A DNA stretch of 64,000 bases from positions 372,001 through 436,000 of the forward strand of contig NZ_JAGPXT010000002.1 of the NCBI RefSeq assembly GCF_018070465.1. The letters are read 5' to 3'. Both the position numbers and the translations under genes were made by a program. Positions within the stretch are counted from its first letter, which is position 1, and each line of letters begins with the position of its first letter. Shown here in pieces: positions 1-9,126 of this stretch. This DNA is from Micromonospora sp. C95. GTDB lineage: Bacteria; Actinomycetota; Actinomycetes; Mycobacteriales; Micromonosporaceae. Under the pieces are notes generated by a model. The model was not told where the DNA came from and searched no databases. It saw nothing but the letters and a program-made list of their open reading frames with translations.

Positions 1-1915
1 CGACCGGGTGCTGCTGCTCGACGGCTCGATCGGTCGGCTGCTGCGTGGCGACCGGCCCGCCGCACTGCGCGCCTTCACCACCCTGCTCGACCACCTCGCG
101 CCGACCACCACCGAGGTCAACGCCCGGGTCACCGACTACCTGCGGCTGCTCGTCGACGCTCCCGCGCCGGTGGCCACGATGGCGCAGAAGGCGCTGCGGA
201 GGCTGCCCGTGCTGGAGCTCGATTCGGTCCTCGACACCTCCCGGCAGATGCTCATCCGGCCGGACAAGACCCTGGTCAGAACCCAGCTCACCTGGCTCGA
301 CCAACTCGCCCGCCGGCACCGGGACCGGGCCGCCGAGATCGCCGAGGTGATCGCGGTGGCCGCCGAGCATCCCGCGGTGGAACTGCGGGAGCGGGCGGCG
401 GCGCTGGCTGCCCGGCACGGCGTCGAGCCCGCACCGGTCGGCCCGGCGCTGACTCGGCCACGCGGCGACGACCTGCCCCCGCCCGCACCGCCGGCACCGG
501 TCCCCGACCCGATCAGCGACCTGGACGAGTTGACCGAGGAGGTCGCCGCGCTGCTCGGCACGCCGTACCAGGGGGCACCGCTGGAGCGCATCCTCGACGG
601 GCTGGTCCGGCTCAGCTCAGCCGACGGACCCCGGGTACACACCGCTCTCGACCCGGTGATCGAGCGGCGGCACTGGTCGTGGGCGAACGAGCACCGCTGG
701 GATCCGCTCTGTCTCTGCGAGACGGTGGTCGAGGTGTTCCGTAGTGCCGGTGTCGGCCGCCCCGACCGGCGCCGGGAACGGTGGGAGAAGCTGCTCACGT
801 CGGTGCACCGGCCCGGCACGGCACCCGAGCTGGCGGTCACCGACCCCAAGGTGCCGCCGGTACACCGACTGTTTCGTGCCCGGCTGGCCGAGATCGGCGC
901 GTACCTCAACGAGCCGGGGCAGTCCGGTCTGCTGGCCCTGCCCACCTCGACAAACGGTGAGCTCGACCCGATGGTGCTGGTGGAACGGCTCGCCGCGCTC
1001 GGTGACCGGGAGCCCGGTCACTGGGATCTCACCCAGGCGTTGCTGCGGCTGCCGACGGGCGGGGACGAACCGGTCGCCGCCAAGGCGACGGCGCTCGGCA
1101 CGCCGTCCGGCCGGCGGCTCGCCGCCTGGTTGCGCGACGGCGGGCTGCCGCAGCCGGTCATCCGGCCCCGCTCCGTCACCCGCGACCCGCGCCGGGGCAA
1201 CCGCCACTGGGAGTGGGCGTACATGCCGGCCGAGCGGGTCCTGGTCGAACTGACCCCACCCGCCGGTGCGATCGACAGGTACGGGCTGCTCACCGCGCCG
1301 GCCACTCCCCTCGGCGGCGACCACTCCGGGTGGGTGCACCGGTGGCCGTCGCTGCTGCCCCGGCACCGGGGCGTGGTCACCGCGTACGCCCTGCCGCTGG
1401 TCGCCGGTGCGGCGGACATGGACGAGCGCGACGGCGCGGCGGTGCTGCCGCTGCTCGCGGAGATTGATGGTCCGGGCGGGGTGGCTCTCGACCTGGCGGT
1501 GGCCTACGGACTCAGCGCCCGGCACGACCCGGACCGGGTGGCGACGGTGGACGCGCTGCTCGCCCTCGCCGCCGCCGGTGACCTCGACGCGGCCGGCACC
1601 GGGGAGCAACTCGGCACGCTGGCCGCCCGGCAACTGGTGAAGCTGTCCCGGGTCGTCGAACCGCTGCGCGACGCCGCACAGGCAGGAGCGCCACTCACCG
1701 TGTGGCGGCTGCTCGCCGCCGCGCTCCCGGCGCTGCTGGCCGCGCCGACGCCACCGCGCGGCCTACCGGACCTGCTGACCCTGGCGGCGGAGACGGCCAC
1801 CGCGACCGGCGTACGGATCGAGGTGCCCGGCCTCGCCGACATCGCCGGGCGGAGCGGCTCCACCCGCCTGGTAACCGAGGCCCGCCGCCTGCACAAGGCA
1901 CAGACCAAGCCCTAA
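1..1915 (+). CDS. DUF6493 family protein, 5'-truncated by window edge
   Basis: The frame is already open at the first base, so the gene begins upstream of the window; the visible part is about 637 residues and ends in TAA. It reads as an Ala/Leu/Arg-rich helical repeat protein, with a segment around residues 15-80 resembling the 'DAPAPVATMAQKALRRL' type repeats I associate with actinobacterial DUF6493 proteins, and a Pro-rich hinge near residues 150-165. No catalytic motif or signal peptide is visible in this fragment. These proteins are often found near SWIM zinc-finger and MoxR/VWA genes, but that neighbourhood lies outside the window. Function is unknown and the family assignment is from recognition, not from a search. 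Confidence 0.6.
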   Translation, partial: DRVLLLDGSIGRLLRGDRPAALRAFTTLLDHLAPTTTEVNARVTDYLRLLVDAPAPVATMAQKALRRLPVLELDSVLDTSRQMLIRPDKTLVRTQLTWLDQLARRHRDRAAEIAEVIAVAAEHPAVELRERAAALAARHGVEPAPVGPALTRPRGDDLPPPAPPAPVPDPISDLDELTEEVAALLGTPYQGAPLERILDGLVRLSSADGPRVHTALDPVIERRHWSWANEHRWDPLCLCETVVEVFRSAGVGRPDRRRERWEKLLTSVHRPGTAPELAVTDPKVPPVHRLFRARLAEIGAYLNEPGQSGLLALPTSTNGELDPMVLVERLAALGDREPGHWDLTQALLRLPTGGDEPVAAKATALGTPSGRRLAAWLRDGGLPQPVIRPRSVTRDPRRGNRHWEWAYMPAERVLVELTPPAGAIDRYGLLTAPATPLGGDHSGWVHRWPSLLPRHRGVVTAYALPLVAGAADMDERDGAAVLPLLAEIDGPGGVALDLAVAYGLSARHDPDRVATVDALLALAAAGDLDAAGTGEQLGTLAARQLVKLSRVVEPLRDAAQAGAPLTVWRLLAAALPALLAAPTPPRGLPDLLTLAAETATATGVRIEVPGLADIAGRSGSTRLVTEARRLHKAQTKP

Positions 1916-1966
1916 CCTCTCTCCCCCCGGAGCCCCGCCTGATCCGCCTCGTCCGCTGACCCATGT

Positions 1967-2016
1967 GAATCTTGGTCCGTGAACGCCCTCCCGGGGGCGC
2001 TCACGGACCAAGATTC
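1967..2016. terminator. Bidirectional terminator between DUF6493 gene and katE
   Basis: A 22-base arm (1967-1988) pairs with 1995-2016 with a single mismatch around a short loop. It lies between two convergent stop codons (1915 and 2034), so it can end both transcripts. There is no U-tract, as is usual in high-GC actinobacteria. Confidence 0.8.
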
Positions 2017-2033
2017 CTACGGCGCGAGGTCGG

Positions 2034-4295
2034 TCAGGCGACCGAGGTGGGGAAGCGGTGCCAGATGCGGTGGTCGGGCATCAGCTGCCGGAGGGCGGTC
2101 AGGACGTCGGTGGCGGAGTCGGCGGTGACCACGCCGGGGGTGCCGGTGACGCCGGCCTGCTCCAGCACCGCGACGCCGGTCCCCCAGGCGCCGATGGCCT
2201 TGGCATGCCGCCAGCACTCGTCCACCATCAGCAGCACCCGGGGGTCGACGGAGGCGGCGCCGGCCGCGCCCGCCTTGGCGTCGCGGGCCGGCATCGCGTC
2301 CGGGGCCGGCGCGGGCGCCGAGGCGAGCAGGAGCGCGTCGAGTTCGACCGAGCGGCCGGTGGCGAAGCTCCGCTGCGCGGGCAGGTCACCGATCGTGCCA
2401 CCGTGTGGGGCGATCAGCAGCGGCACCATGTCGGCGGCGAAGACCGCCGCACGGACCGCCCGGACGCTGTCCAGGTCAGCCTCGGGGTCGACGATGATGC
2501 CGACCATCCGGCCGTCGGCCGGCCACTGCCGCCCGACCTGGGACAGCGCGGGGCTTGGCTCGACGTCGGCCAACGGCACGGTCGGCTCCGGCGCGGGCAG
2601 ACCGAGGCCGGTGGCCACCTGGGTGCAGAGCACCGGGTCGATGTTGGCCAGGCACTGGAGCTGCCGTTCCTTGATCGCCTGGTGGTAGCACTTGCCCAGC
2701 TCGAAGGTGTACGCCCGGATGATGTGTTCCCGCTCGACCGGGGACATGCTCAGCCAGAACAGGCGGGCCTGGCTGAAGTGGTCGTCGAACGAGGCCGGGT
2801 CGGCGCGCACCTTGGGGGCCTGGGCGACCTGCACCGGCACGTCGACGAACGGGTGGTCGTCGTCGCCGGCCGGGAACGGGTTGCCACCGTCCAGGGAGTT
2901 CGGCCGGTACGGTGCCACCCCGGCGTGCACGGCGTGCTGGTGAAAGCCGTCGCGCAGCATGTCGTTGACCGGGGCGTGTGGCCGGTTGATCGGGATCTGC
3001 GCGAAGTTCGGCCCGCCCAGCCGGGTCAACTGCGTGTCGACGTACGAGAAGAGCCGGCCCTGCAGCAGCGGGTCGTTGGTGACGTCGATGCCCGGCGGCA
3101 GGTGTCCCACGTGGAAGGCGACCTGCTCGGTCTCGGCGAAGAAGTTGGTCGGGGTGCGGTTCAAGGTGAGCTTGCCGACCGGCTGCACCGGCGCGAGTTC
3201 CTCCGGCACGATCTTCGTGGGGTCGAGCAGGTCGATGCCGGCGAAGGTCTCCTCGGGGGTGTCGGGGAAGATCTGGAGGCCGAGTTCCCACTCGGGGAAC
3301 GCGCCGGCCTCGATGGCGTCGTAGAGGTCGCGGCGGTGGAAGTCCGGGTCGATGCCGCCGAGCAGTTGGGCCTCCTCCCAGACCAGGGAGTGCACGCCCA
3401 GCTTCGGCTTCCAGTGGAACTTGGCCAGCACCGTCTCGCCGGCGGCGTTGACCAGCCGGAAGGTGTGCACCCCGAAGCCCTCCATCGTCCGGTAGGAGCG
3501 GGGAATGCCCCGGTCGGACATGTTCCACATGGTGTGGTGCTGCGCCTCGGTGTGCAGCGAGACGAAGTCCCAGAAGGTGTCGTGTGCGCTCTGGGCCTGC
3601 GGGATCTCCCGGTCGGGGTGCGGCTTGCCGGCGTGGATGATGTCGGGGAACTTGATGGCGTCCTGGATGAAGAAGACCGGCATGTTGTTGCCGACCAGGT
3701 CGAAGGTGCCCTCGTCGGTGTAGAACTTGGTGGCGAAGCCCCGGGTGTCGCGGACGGTGTCGGCCGAGCCCCGGGAACCGAGCACCGTGGAGAAACGGAC
3801 GAAGACCTCGGTGGTCCGCCCCTTGGCCAGGAAACCCGCCCGGGTGACCGCCTCGGCGGTGCCGTAGGCGGTGAACTCGCCGTGGGCACCCGCGCCACGG
3901 GCGTGCACCACCCGCTCGGGAATGCGCTCGTGGTCGAAATGGGTGATCTTCTCCCGCAGGTGGTGGTCCTGGAGCAGGACGGGCCCGCGCGGGCCGGCCT
4001 TGAGCGAGTGGTCGGTGTCCCGTAGCCGGGCGCCCTGCGCGGTGGTGAGGAAGGCACCCTGCTGACCGTTGGCGGTGGCCGGCGCGCCGGTCTCGGCGCC
4101 GGTCGGCGTACGGGTCTGCGGGGCGCCCTGCTCGGGCTTGGGCGGCAGTGGTTCCTGTGGCGTCGTCGGCTCGTCGCGGGGCGGCGCTGCGCTACCCGGC
4201 GCGCCGGGCACCTGCGGGGTCAGCGCGTCGGTCACCTTCTCCGCCGCGGCCTCCACGACATTCCTTACCGCCTCGGCGGGGTTGCGGGCGTTCAT
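2034..4295 (-). CDS. katE: Monofunctional catalase, large-subunit (HPII/KatE) type
   Basis: Decomposes hydrogen peroxide to water and oxygen using heme. The 753-residue length is that of large-subunit catalases such as E. coli HPII. Numbering matches HPII with an offset of three: distal His131, Asn204 in the VGNNMPVFF motif, His395 and the proximal heme ligand Tyr418 in GRLFSYVDT. Residues 1-80 form a Pro/Ala-rich N-terminal extension, and about 600-753 form the DJ-1/flavodoxin-like C-terminal domain typical of this clade. No signal peptide, so cytoplasmic. The ATG start fits the family length. A SigB-type promoter lies 47-71 bases upstream, which suggests stationary-phase or osmotic control. 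The gene is separate from the AHSA1 gene upstream on the same strand (103-base gap). Confidence 0.96.
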   Translation of the reverse strand: MNARNPAEAVRNVVEAAAEKVTDALTPQVPGAPGSAAPPRDEPTTPQEPLPPKPEQGAPQTRTPTGAETGAPATANGQQGAFLTTAQGARLRDTDHSLKAGPRGPVLLQDHHLREKITHFDHERIPERVVHARGAGAHGEFTAYGTAEAVTRAGFLAKGRTTEVFVRFSTVLGSRGSADTVRDTRGFATKFYTDEGTFDLVGNNMPVFFIQDAIKFPDIIHAGKPHPDREIPQAQSAHDTFWDFVSLHTEAQHHTMWNMSDRGIPRSYRTMEGFGVHTFRLVNAAGETVLAKFHWKPKLGVHSLVWEEAQLLGGIDPDFHRRDLYDAIEAGAFPEWELGLQIFPDTPEETFAGIDLLDPTKIVPEELAPVQPVGKLTLNRTPTNFFAETEQVAFHVGHLPPGIDVTNDPLLQGRLFSYVDTQLTRLGGPNFAQIPINRPHAPVNDMLRDGFHQHAVHAGVAPYRPNSLDGGNPFPAGDDDHPFVDVPVQVAQAPKVRADPASFDDHFSQARLFWLSMSPVEREHIIRAYTFELGKCYHQAIKERQLQCLANIDPVLCTQVATGLGLPAPEPTVPLADVEPSPALSQVGRQWPADGRMVGIIVDPEADLDSVRAVRAAVFAADMVPLLIAPHGGTIGDLPAQRSFATGRSVELDALLLASAPAPAPDAMPARDAKAGAAGAASVDPRVLLMVDECWRHAKAIGAWGTGVAVLEQAGVTGTPGVVTADSATDVLTALRQLMPDHRIWHRFPTSVA

Positions 4296-4341
4296 CTCGA
4301 CAGGTACCTCCCTGGGGCACGAAAGCCAGATGACCAGGGCG

Positions 4342-4366
4342 GTACCCGGGGTAGACCGAGCAAAAC
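4342..4366 (-). promoter_or_regulatory. Putative SigB/SigF-type promoter of katE
   Basis: On the minus strand the sequence reads GTTT, 15 bases, GGGTAC. This matches the actinobacterial general-stress sigma consensus (GTTT-N15-17-GGGTA). The predicted transcript would start about 40 bases before the katE ATG. Catalase control by SigB is known in Streptomyces; its use here is inferred. Confidence 0.6.
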
Positions 4367-4398
4367 GGAGCGAATGGCGCGGATGTGGGTATCTTCGA

Positions 4399-4896
4399 TC
4401 ACTCTGGCCGTAGCTGCTCGTAGTACGCCTTCATCGGCGGGTGGTAGTCGTCGAACGACGGCAACGCCGCGCCGTCGCGGGCGGCCACCAGACAGTCGAG
4501 GTAGTACTCCCAGCCTGGCCCGACCTCGCCGATGCCGGTGGCGTCGTCGAGGTGGTGGACGAAGCGCAGCTCGGTGCCCTCGCCGTGCGAGGTCAGCAGC
4601 AGTTCCAGCACCCAGTGGCCGTACTCGTCACGCATCGACACGGCCAGCCGCCGGGGTGGCTCACACGCGTCGATCCGCAGATCGGACCAGGGCGCGTCCT
4701 CCTCCATTGCCATCTGGACCCGGACGGTGCGGCCCGGTCCGGCGTCGCCCTCCCAGGGGCCGAACCACCGTGCCGTGCGTTCCGGCTCGGTGAGGCTGGC
4801 CCAGACGTCGTCGATCGGGGCCGGGAAGGTGCGGATGAGGACCAGATCGACGCCGTTGTCGGCGCCGAAGAGTCGGCCGGTCGGGATGCGGTTCAT
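4399..4896 (-). CDS. AHSA1/SRPBCC-fold protein in ArsR operon
   Basis: A 165-residue START/Bet v1-like (AHSA1, 'activator of Hsp90 ATPase homolog 1-like') protein. The characteristic opening 'IRTFPAPIDDVWASLTEPERTARWFGPW' region spans residues 21-48, and the family's closing 'GWEYYLDCL' motif near residues 129-137 is present. Its ATG overlaps the stop of the upstream ArsR gene as ATGA, so the two are co-translated. ArsR-AHSA1 pairs are common in actinobacteria. The ligand is unknown; the fold makes a hydrophobic pocket that may bind a small molecule sensed or modified in the same circuit. Confidence 0.9.
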   Translation of the reverse strand: MNRIPTGRLFGADNGVDLVLIRTFPAPIDDVWASLTEPERTARWFGPWEGDAGPGRTVRVQMAMEEDAPWSDLRIDACEPPRRLAVSMRDEYGHWVLELLLTSHGEGTELRFVHHLDDATGIGEVGPGWEYYLDCLVAARDGAALPSFDDYHPPMKAYYEQLRPE

Positions 4897-5261
4897 GCGG
4901 TGCGCTCCTGTTGGGCGGATGGCGAGTCGCCGGTACGGCGATCGCGGCGGGCACGGTAGACCTCGGTCTCCAGGGCGTCGAGGCGGCGTTCCCAGAAATC
5001 GGTCCGGGTGAACGGGGTCAGCCACCGGATCAGCTCGGCGAGCCGGGTCGGATCCAGTTCGTAGAGTCGCCGACGGCCGACGACGGTGTCGCGGACCAGG
5101 CCGCTGTCGCGCAGGACGCGCAGGTGCCGGCTGATCGCCGGCCGGCTGATCTCGAACTCCTCGGCGATCCGCCCGGCCGGCAGCCGGCGCTCGCGCAGCA
5201 GTTCGAGGATGCGCCGCCGGACCGGATCCGCGATCGCGGCAGCCACGTCGTCCACCGCCAA
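4893..5261 (-). CDS. ArsR-family winged-helix regulator
   Basis: A 122-residue winged-helix repressor. The helix-turn-helix spans about residues 27-52 (RIAEEFEISRPAISRHLRVL), followed by the beta wing with GRRRLYEL. The Cys ligands of metal-sensing ArsR/SmtB proteins are absent, so this belongs to the non-metal subgroup that usually pairs with an AHSA1 gene, as here. The start is TTG at 5261; a GTG at 5255 is an alternative. A perfect palindrome lies immediately upstream and overlaps the likely -10, implying autoregulation. The divergent DUF998 gene begins 165 bases away and could share control. Confidence 0.9.
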   Translation of the reverse strand: MAVDDVAAAIADPVRRRILELLRERRLPAGRIAEEFEISRPAISRHLRVLRDSGLVRDTVVGRRRLYELDPTRLAELIRWLTPFTRTDFWERRLDALETEVYRARRDRRTGDSPSAQQERTA

Positions 5262-5263
5262 AG

Positions 5264-5281
5264 CGTAACCGACAGGTTACG
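5264..5281. promoter_or_regulatory. ArsR operator palindrome
   Basis: Perfect inverted repeat CGTAACC-GACA-GGTTACG beginning two bases upstream of the ArsR start codon. The minus-strand hexamer TAACCT (5274-5279) within it is a good -10 box, so a bound dimer would block the promoter. Confidence 0.65.
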
Positions 5282-5426
5282 TTTTTGTCCGGCACCCGGT
5301 GGCGCGAGACCTACTGCGATCGGTGTACGGCCTACTCCGTCTGAGGTGGGCAGCGGAGACCACCTCGAGACGACGCGCCCACCACGCTCCTCGCCGTAGC
5401 TTCGGTCACCCGACGAGGAGGTACCG

Positions 5427-6146
5427 ATGCCCGTTCCCGACCCGCAGAACCCCACCAGCGAGGCAGGCCGCCGGCGGGGCCAACGGCTTGCCGCCGACGT
5501 CGCGCTCGTCGGGCTGCTCCTGCCCGTGGCCGCCATCGCGGCGGCCGACGCAGTCAACCCGCAGTGGAGCTGGATCGAGCACATGGCCAGCTACTTCGTG
5601 CACGGCCGAGCCGGCTGGCTCATCCCGACCGCGGGTGTCGGCTTCGCCGCCAGCGCGGCGCTCCTGATCTTCCTCGTGGTCCGACTCGCCGCGGCGGGGG
5701 CTACCGGCGGCTCGCCGAGCGGCGAGCGGCTCGGGTTGTGGCTACTTGCCGTCTGGGCCGCGGGGATGCTGATCGCAGGCGTGTTTCCGGCCGACCCGAC
5801 TGGTCACTGGGACCGCCCGCCATCGACCGCCGCCATGGTGCACGGACTGGGTGGCCTGACCGCGTTCCTGGCGCTGCCCGTCGCCGCGGTGCTGCTCACC
5901 CGGACATGGCGTCGCGACCCGCGCTGGCAACCGGTGGCCCGGGGATTGACGATCGCAATGCTGGTGGTGCTGGCGGCGTTCGCCGTGTTCGTGGTGACCT
6001 GGGTCGACGTGTTGGACGGCCCAGACCTCTCGGTCGGCTCGTGGTACACCGTCGTCGGGCTGGTGGAGCGGGCCATGGTGTGGTCGAACACCGGATGGCT
6101 CGTGGTGGCGGTGGTGGGACTGCGTCGGATGGCCCGGGACGGATAA
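5427..6146 (+). CDS. DUF998 integral membrane protein
   Basis: A 239-residue protein with about six hydrophobic helices (near residues 25-45, 60-90, 105-125, 140-160, 170-195, 210-232) and the DUF998 features of an early WSWIEHMASYFVHG segment and a GVFPADPTGHWDRPPS loop. GAGGAGG lies just before the ATG. It stops seven bases before the histidine kinase gene, so the three genes probably form one operon; the membrane protein could be a co-sensor or the output of the two-component system. The biochemical role of DUF998 is unknown. Confidence 0.85.
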   Translation: MPVPDPQNPTSEAGRRRGQRLAADVALVGLLLPVAAIAAADAVNPQWSWIEHMASYFVHGRAGWLIPTAGVGFAASAALLIFLVVRLAAAGATGGSPSGERLGLWLLAVWAAGMLIAGVFPADPTGHWDRPPSTAAMVHGLGGLTAFLALPVAAVLLTRTWRRDPRWQPVARGLTIAMLVVLAAFAVFVVTWVDVLDGPDLSVGSWYTVVGLVERAMVWSNTGWLVVAVVGLRRMARDG

Positions 6147-6153
6147 TCGACCG

Positions 6154-7329
6154 ATGGTGGGAGCGGACGCGACGATGGCGTACCCGAGCACGAAGGCACA
6201 CCCGGCGTCAGGGGGCCTCGGCAGCACCATCCTCCTGGTCGTGACCACGGTCGCCGCCGTTCCGGCCGGGGTCGCGCTCAGCGGCGGAGCGGTGACCGTG
6301 GCGGGCGCGTTGGCGCTGGCCCAGACACTCGCCGCGCTGCTGTTCCTGCGTACCCGGTGGCCCGTCGTCACCCTCGTCGCGTCGGTCGCGGCCATCGCCG
6401 CGTACCGCGGCGCCGGTCTGGTCGAGCACGGCTGGGTCTGGCCGGCGACGATCGCCTTCGCCGGGGCCGTGCTGGCCGGCCGGGCCGGTTGGGCGCTGGG
6501 GACCGGAGTGGCTTTCCTGGCCTGGGCCGTCAGTTGGGAGGCGAGCGTCGGCGGACACACTGCGGAATGGATCGCGGTGCGGACCGGCGGCGAGGCGCTC
6601 TGGTTGACGGTGGTGCTGACCGCTGCGCTGGCGTACCGCGACCGGCGACGCTGGCAGGACGAGGTGGCCGCCCGACTGCGGCAGTCACGGCACGAACAGG
6701 AACTGGCCGCGGGTCGGCGCCGCGCAGAGGAACGGGTACGCATCGCGAGGGAACTGCACGACGTCGTCTCCCACACGCTGGCCGTCGTCGGGGTACACCT
6801 CAACGTGGCGCTCGACGCGGTCGATTCGGCGCCCGGTGAGGCGCGCGACGCGCTCCGGCTGGCTCAGGAGGTACGCGGCCGGGCGATGGCCGACCTCGGC
6901 GCGCTCGTCGCGGTCCTGCGCGACGAGACCGTGCCAGCCGTCGAGTCGCCGGTACCCGGGCTGGACGGGGTGGCCGACCTGGTCGAGCAGGTGCGAGCGG
7001 TGGGCCTGGGGGTGACGTTGGACGAGACCGGTGACCGGTCGGCGGTGCCGACGCCGGTGGCGCAGGCCGTGTACCGGGTGCTGCAGGAGGCACTGACGAA
7101 TGTCGTACGCCACGCTCACGCCGACCAGGTCGTGGTGACCCTGTGTCACGGACCGTCCCGGGTCACCGTCCACGTCCAGGACGACGGGACCACGACGCCC
7201 GAGATCACGGGTGGGCACGGCATCGACGGGATGCGGGACAGGGTGCAGGCCCTCGGTGGCACGCTGACGGTCGGACCTGCCGACGGCGGCGGTTTCCTGG
7301 TGTCGGCCGTGCTCCCGGTGGCGAGGTGA
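6154..7329 (+). CDS. NarL/DesK-type membrane sensor histidine kinase
   Basis: A 391-residue kinase: four or five transmembrane helices in residues 22-160, a coiled segment, then the HisKA_3 dimerisation domain with phospho-acceptor His202 in ARELHDVVSHTLAVV, and a HATPase domain with N-box EALTNVVRHA (about 303-312) and glycine loop GGHGIDGMRDRV near 350-361. The small periplasmic loops suggest sensing within or near the membrane. It lies two bases upstream of its response regulator. ATG at 6154 was chosen; Met8 is an alternative. The stimulus is unknown. Confidence 0.94.
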   Translation: MVGADATMAYPSTKAHPASGGLGSTILLVVTTVAAVPAGVALSGGAVTVAGALALAQTLAALLFLRTRWPVVTLVASVAAIAAYRGAGLVEHGWVWPATIAFAGAVLAGRAGWALGTGVAFLAWAVSWEASVGGHTAEWIAVRTGGEALWLTVVLTAALAYRDRRRWQDEVAARLRQSRHEQELAAGRRRAEERVRIARELHDVVSHTLAVVGVHLNVALDAVDSAPGEARDALRLAQEVRGRAMADLGALVAVLRDETVPAVESPVPGLDGVADLVEQVRAVGLGVTLDETGDRSAVPTPVAQAVYRVLQEALTNVVRHAHADQVVVTLCHGPSRVTVHVQDDGTTTPEITGGHGIDGMRDRVQALGGTLTVGPADGGGFLVSAVLPVAR

Positions 7330-7331
7330 CG

Positions 7332-8057
7332 ATGGCTGTCTCGGTGCTGATCGCCGACGACCAGCAACTGGTCCGCGCCGGCTTTCGTAGCCTGCTGAAA
7401 CGTGACCGGGGTATCACCGTGGTCGGGGAGGCGTCGACCGGCGACGAAGCGGTGCGCGCCGCACGGGCGACGCGGCCGGACGTCGTCCTCATGGACATCC
7501 GGATGCCCGGCCTGGATGGCATCACGGCGACCCGGCAGATCATCGCCGATCCACGGCTACCCGACTGTCGCGTCGTCATCCTCACCACGTTCGAGACCGA
7601 CGAGTACGTGTTCGCCGCGCTCGCGGCCGGCGCGAGCGGCTTCCTCACGAAGGAGGTGGACCCGGACGAATTGCGCACCGCCGTGCGGGTGGTCGCCGCA
7701 GGCGAGGCGCTGCTGTCGCCAAGCGTCACTCGCCGGGTCGTGGCACAGTTCGCCCACCGCCCGGTCACCAGCGGCGATGGTGGTGCCCGGCTCGCGGTGC
7801 TCACCGACCGGGAACGTGACGTGCTGCGACTCGTCGCGACCGGGTTGTCCAACGAGGACATCGCTCGCCGGCTGGTGATCAGCCCGTTGACCGCGAAGAC
7901 CCACATCAGCCGGGCCATCACCAAACTCGGCGTCCGGGACCGGGTCCAGCTGGTGATCCTGGCGTACGAGACCGGCCTGGTCCGCCCGGGGAGCAACACG
8001 GGTGTCTCGGACGGCACGACGGGTTTCGATGCGGTGTTCGACCCGCCTCAGCCGTGA
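7332..8057 (+). CDS. NarL/LuxR-family response regulator
   Basis: A 241-residue two-domain regulator. The receiver has acidic residues Asp9/Asp10, phospho-acceptor Asp55 in VVLMDIRMPG and a conserved Lys in the GFLTKE segment near 105. The LuxR-type HTH is at about 155-215 (LTDRERDVLRLVATGLSNEDIARRL), with a C-terminal tail of about 25 residues. It follows the kinase stop by two bases, making this a cognate pair. Likely targets include its own operon, but no operator was identified. Confidence 0.95.
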   Translation: MAVSVLIADDQQLVRAGFRSLLKRDRGITVVGEASTGDEAVRAARATRPDVVLMDIRMPGLDGITATRQIIADPRLPDCRVVILTTFETDEYVFAALAAGASGFLTKEVDPDELRTAVRVVAAGEALLSPSVTRRVVAQFAHRPVTSGDGGARLAVLTDRERDVLRLVATGLSNEDIARRLVISPLTAKTHISRAITKLGVRDRVQLVILAYETGLVRPGSNTGVSDGTTGFDAVFDPPQP

Positions 8058-8166
8058 AAGTGGTGCTGACCTATGAGCACCCCGCGATGTCCCAGGATTA
8101 GCCCTCCGGACGGGCGGACTAGTGCAAAGGTGGCAGGGACCGGCAGGGTTCATATCGGGAGATCTG

Positions 8167-9126
8167 ATGCGGATCGGGTACAAGCTGTCCAGCGAGGGCT
8201 TCGGGCCGAACGAGATCATTCGGCAGGCGGTGCGCGCCGAGCAGGTGGGGTTCGACTTCGTCGAGATGAGCGACCACTTCCACCCCTGGTTGGACAGCCA
8301 GGGCCACTCGTCGTTCACCTGGACCGTGCTCGGGGCGATAGCCGCCCGGACCGACCGGATCGAACTGGCGACCGGGGTCACCTGCCCAAGCGTGCGGTAC
8401 CACCCGGCGATCATCGCGCAGGCCGCCGCCACGCTCGCCCTGGTCTCGGACAACCGGTTCACCCTCGGCGTCGGTGCGGGCGAACGCCTCAACGAACACA
8501 TCGTCGGCCAGGGCTTCCCCGGGGCACGGGGGCGACACGAGCGGCTCCGCGAGGCGCTGGAGATCATCCGGCTGCTCTGGTCCGGCGGCTACCGCTCGTA
8601 CGAGGGAAAGCACCTCCAGTTGGACGACGCCCGGGTGTTCGACCTGCCGGAGGAACTGCCCGTCATCGCCGTCGCCGCCAGTGGTGAGGTGTCCGCGACC
8701 ATCGCCGCGGAACTCGGCGACGGCCTGTTCGCCACCGAGCCCGAGGCCGAACTCGTACAGACCTACCAGCGGCTCGGCGGGCAGGGCCCGCGCTACGCCG
8801 AGGTTTCGCTCGCCTGGGCACCCGACGAGGCGCAGGCCGTACGCGCGGCCTGGGAGACCAGCCGCTGGGCGGTCACCGGCTGGAAGGTGATGAGCGAACT
8901 GCCGAACCCGGTGAACTTCGACGCGGCCTCGCGCACCGTCACCGAGAACGACATCCGGCAGCAGTTCGCCGTCGGTCCCGACCCGGACGTGCACGTCCAG
9001 GCGGTGCGGACGTACGTCGACGCGGGCTTCGACCACGTGGTGCTGCAGAACGCCGGCCCGGACCCGGACGGCTTCCTCGACTTCTTCCAGGACACCCTCG
9101 CCGCCCGGCTGCGTGCGCTCGGCTGA
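8167..9126 (+). CDS. LLM-class F420-dependent oxidoreductase (TIGR03557-like)
   Basis: A 319-residue luciferase-like TIM-barrel enzyme. It begins MRIGYKLSSEGFGPNEI, the usual opening of the TIGR03557 subgroup related to F420-dependent glucose-6-phosphate dehydrogenase. It contains the EMSDHFHPW motif near residue 38 and the LATGVTCPSVRYHP segment, in which the cofactor is normally bound. The substrate cannot be deduced. An ATG at 8167 with GGGAG five bases before it is preferred over a GTG at 8122 that would add 15 residues. It stands alone, about 110 bases after the two-component operon. Confidence 0.92.
   Translation: MRIGYKLSSEGFGPNEIIRQAVRAEQVGFDFVEMSDHFHPWLDSQGHSSFTWTVLGAIAARTDRIELATGVTCPSVRYHPAIIAQAAATLALVSDNRFTLGVGAGERLNEHIVGQGFPGARGRHERLREALEIIRLLWSGGYRSYEGKHLQLDDARVFDLPEELPVIAVAASGEVSATIAAELGDGLFATEPEAELVQTYQRLGGQGPRYAEVSLAWAPDEAQAVRAAWETSRWAVTGWKVMSELPNPVNFDAASRTVTENDIRQQFAVGPDPDVHVQAVRTYVDAGFDHVVLQNAGPDPDGFLDFFQDTLAARLRALG

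Noticed and set aside
2058..4025. A 655-codon plus-strand open frame opposite katE
   Set aside because: It is a GC-rich mirror of the catalase frame, is rich in Gly/Val/Arg/Asp, has no domain and no ribosome site. The minus-strand catalase matches its family over the full length.
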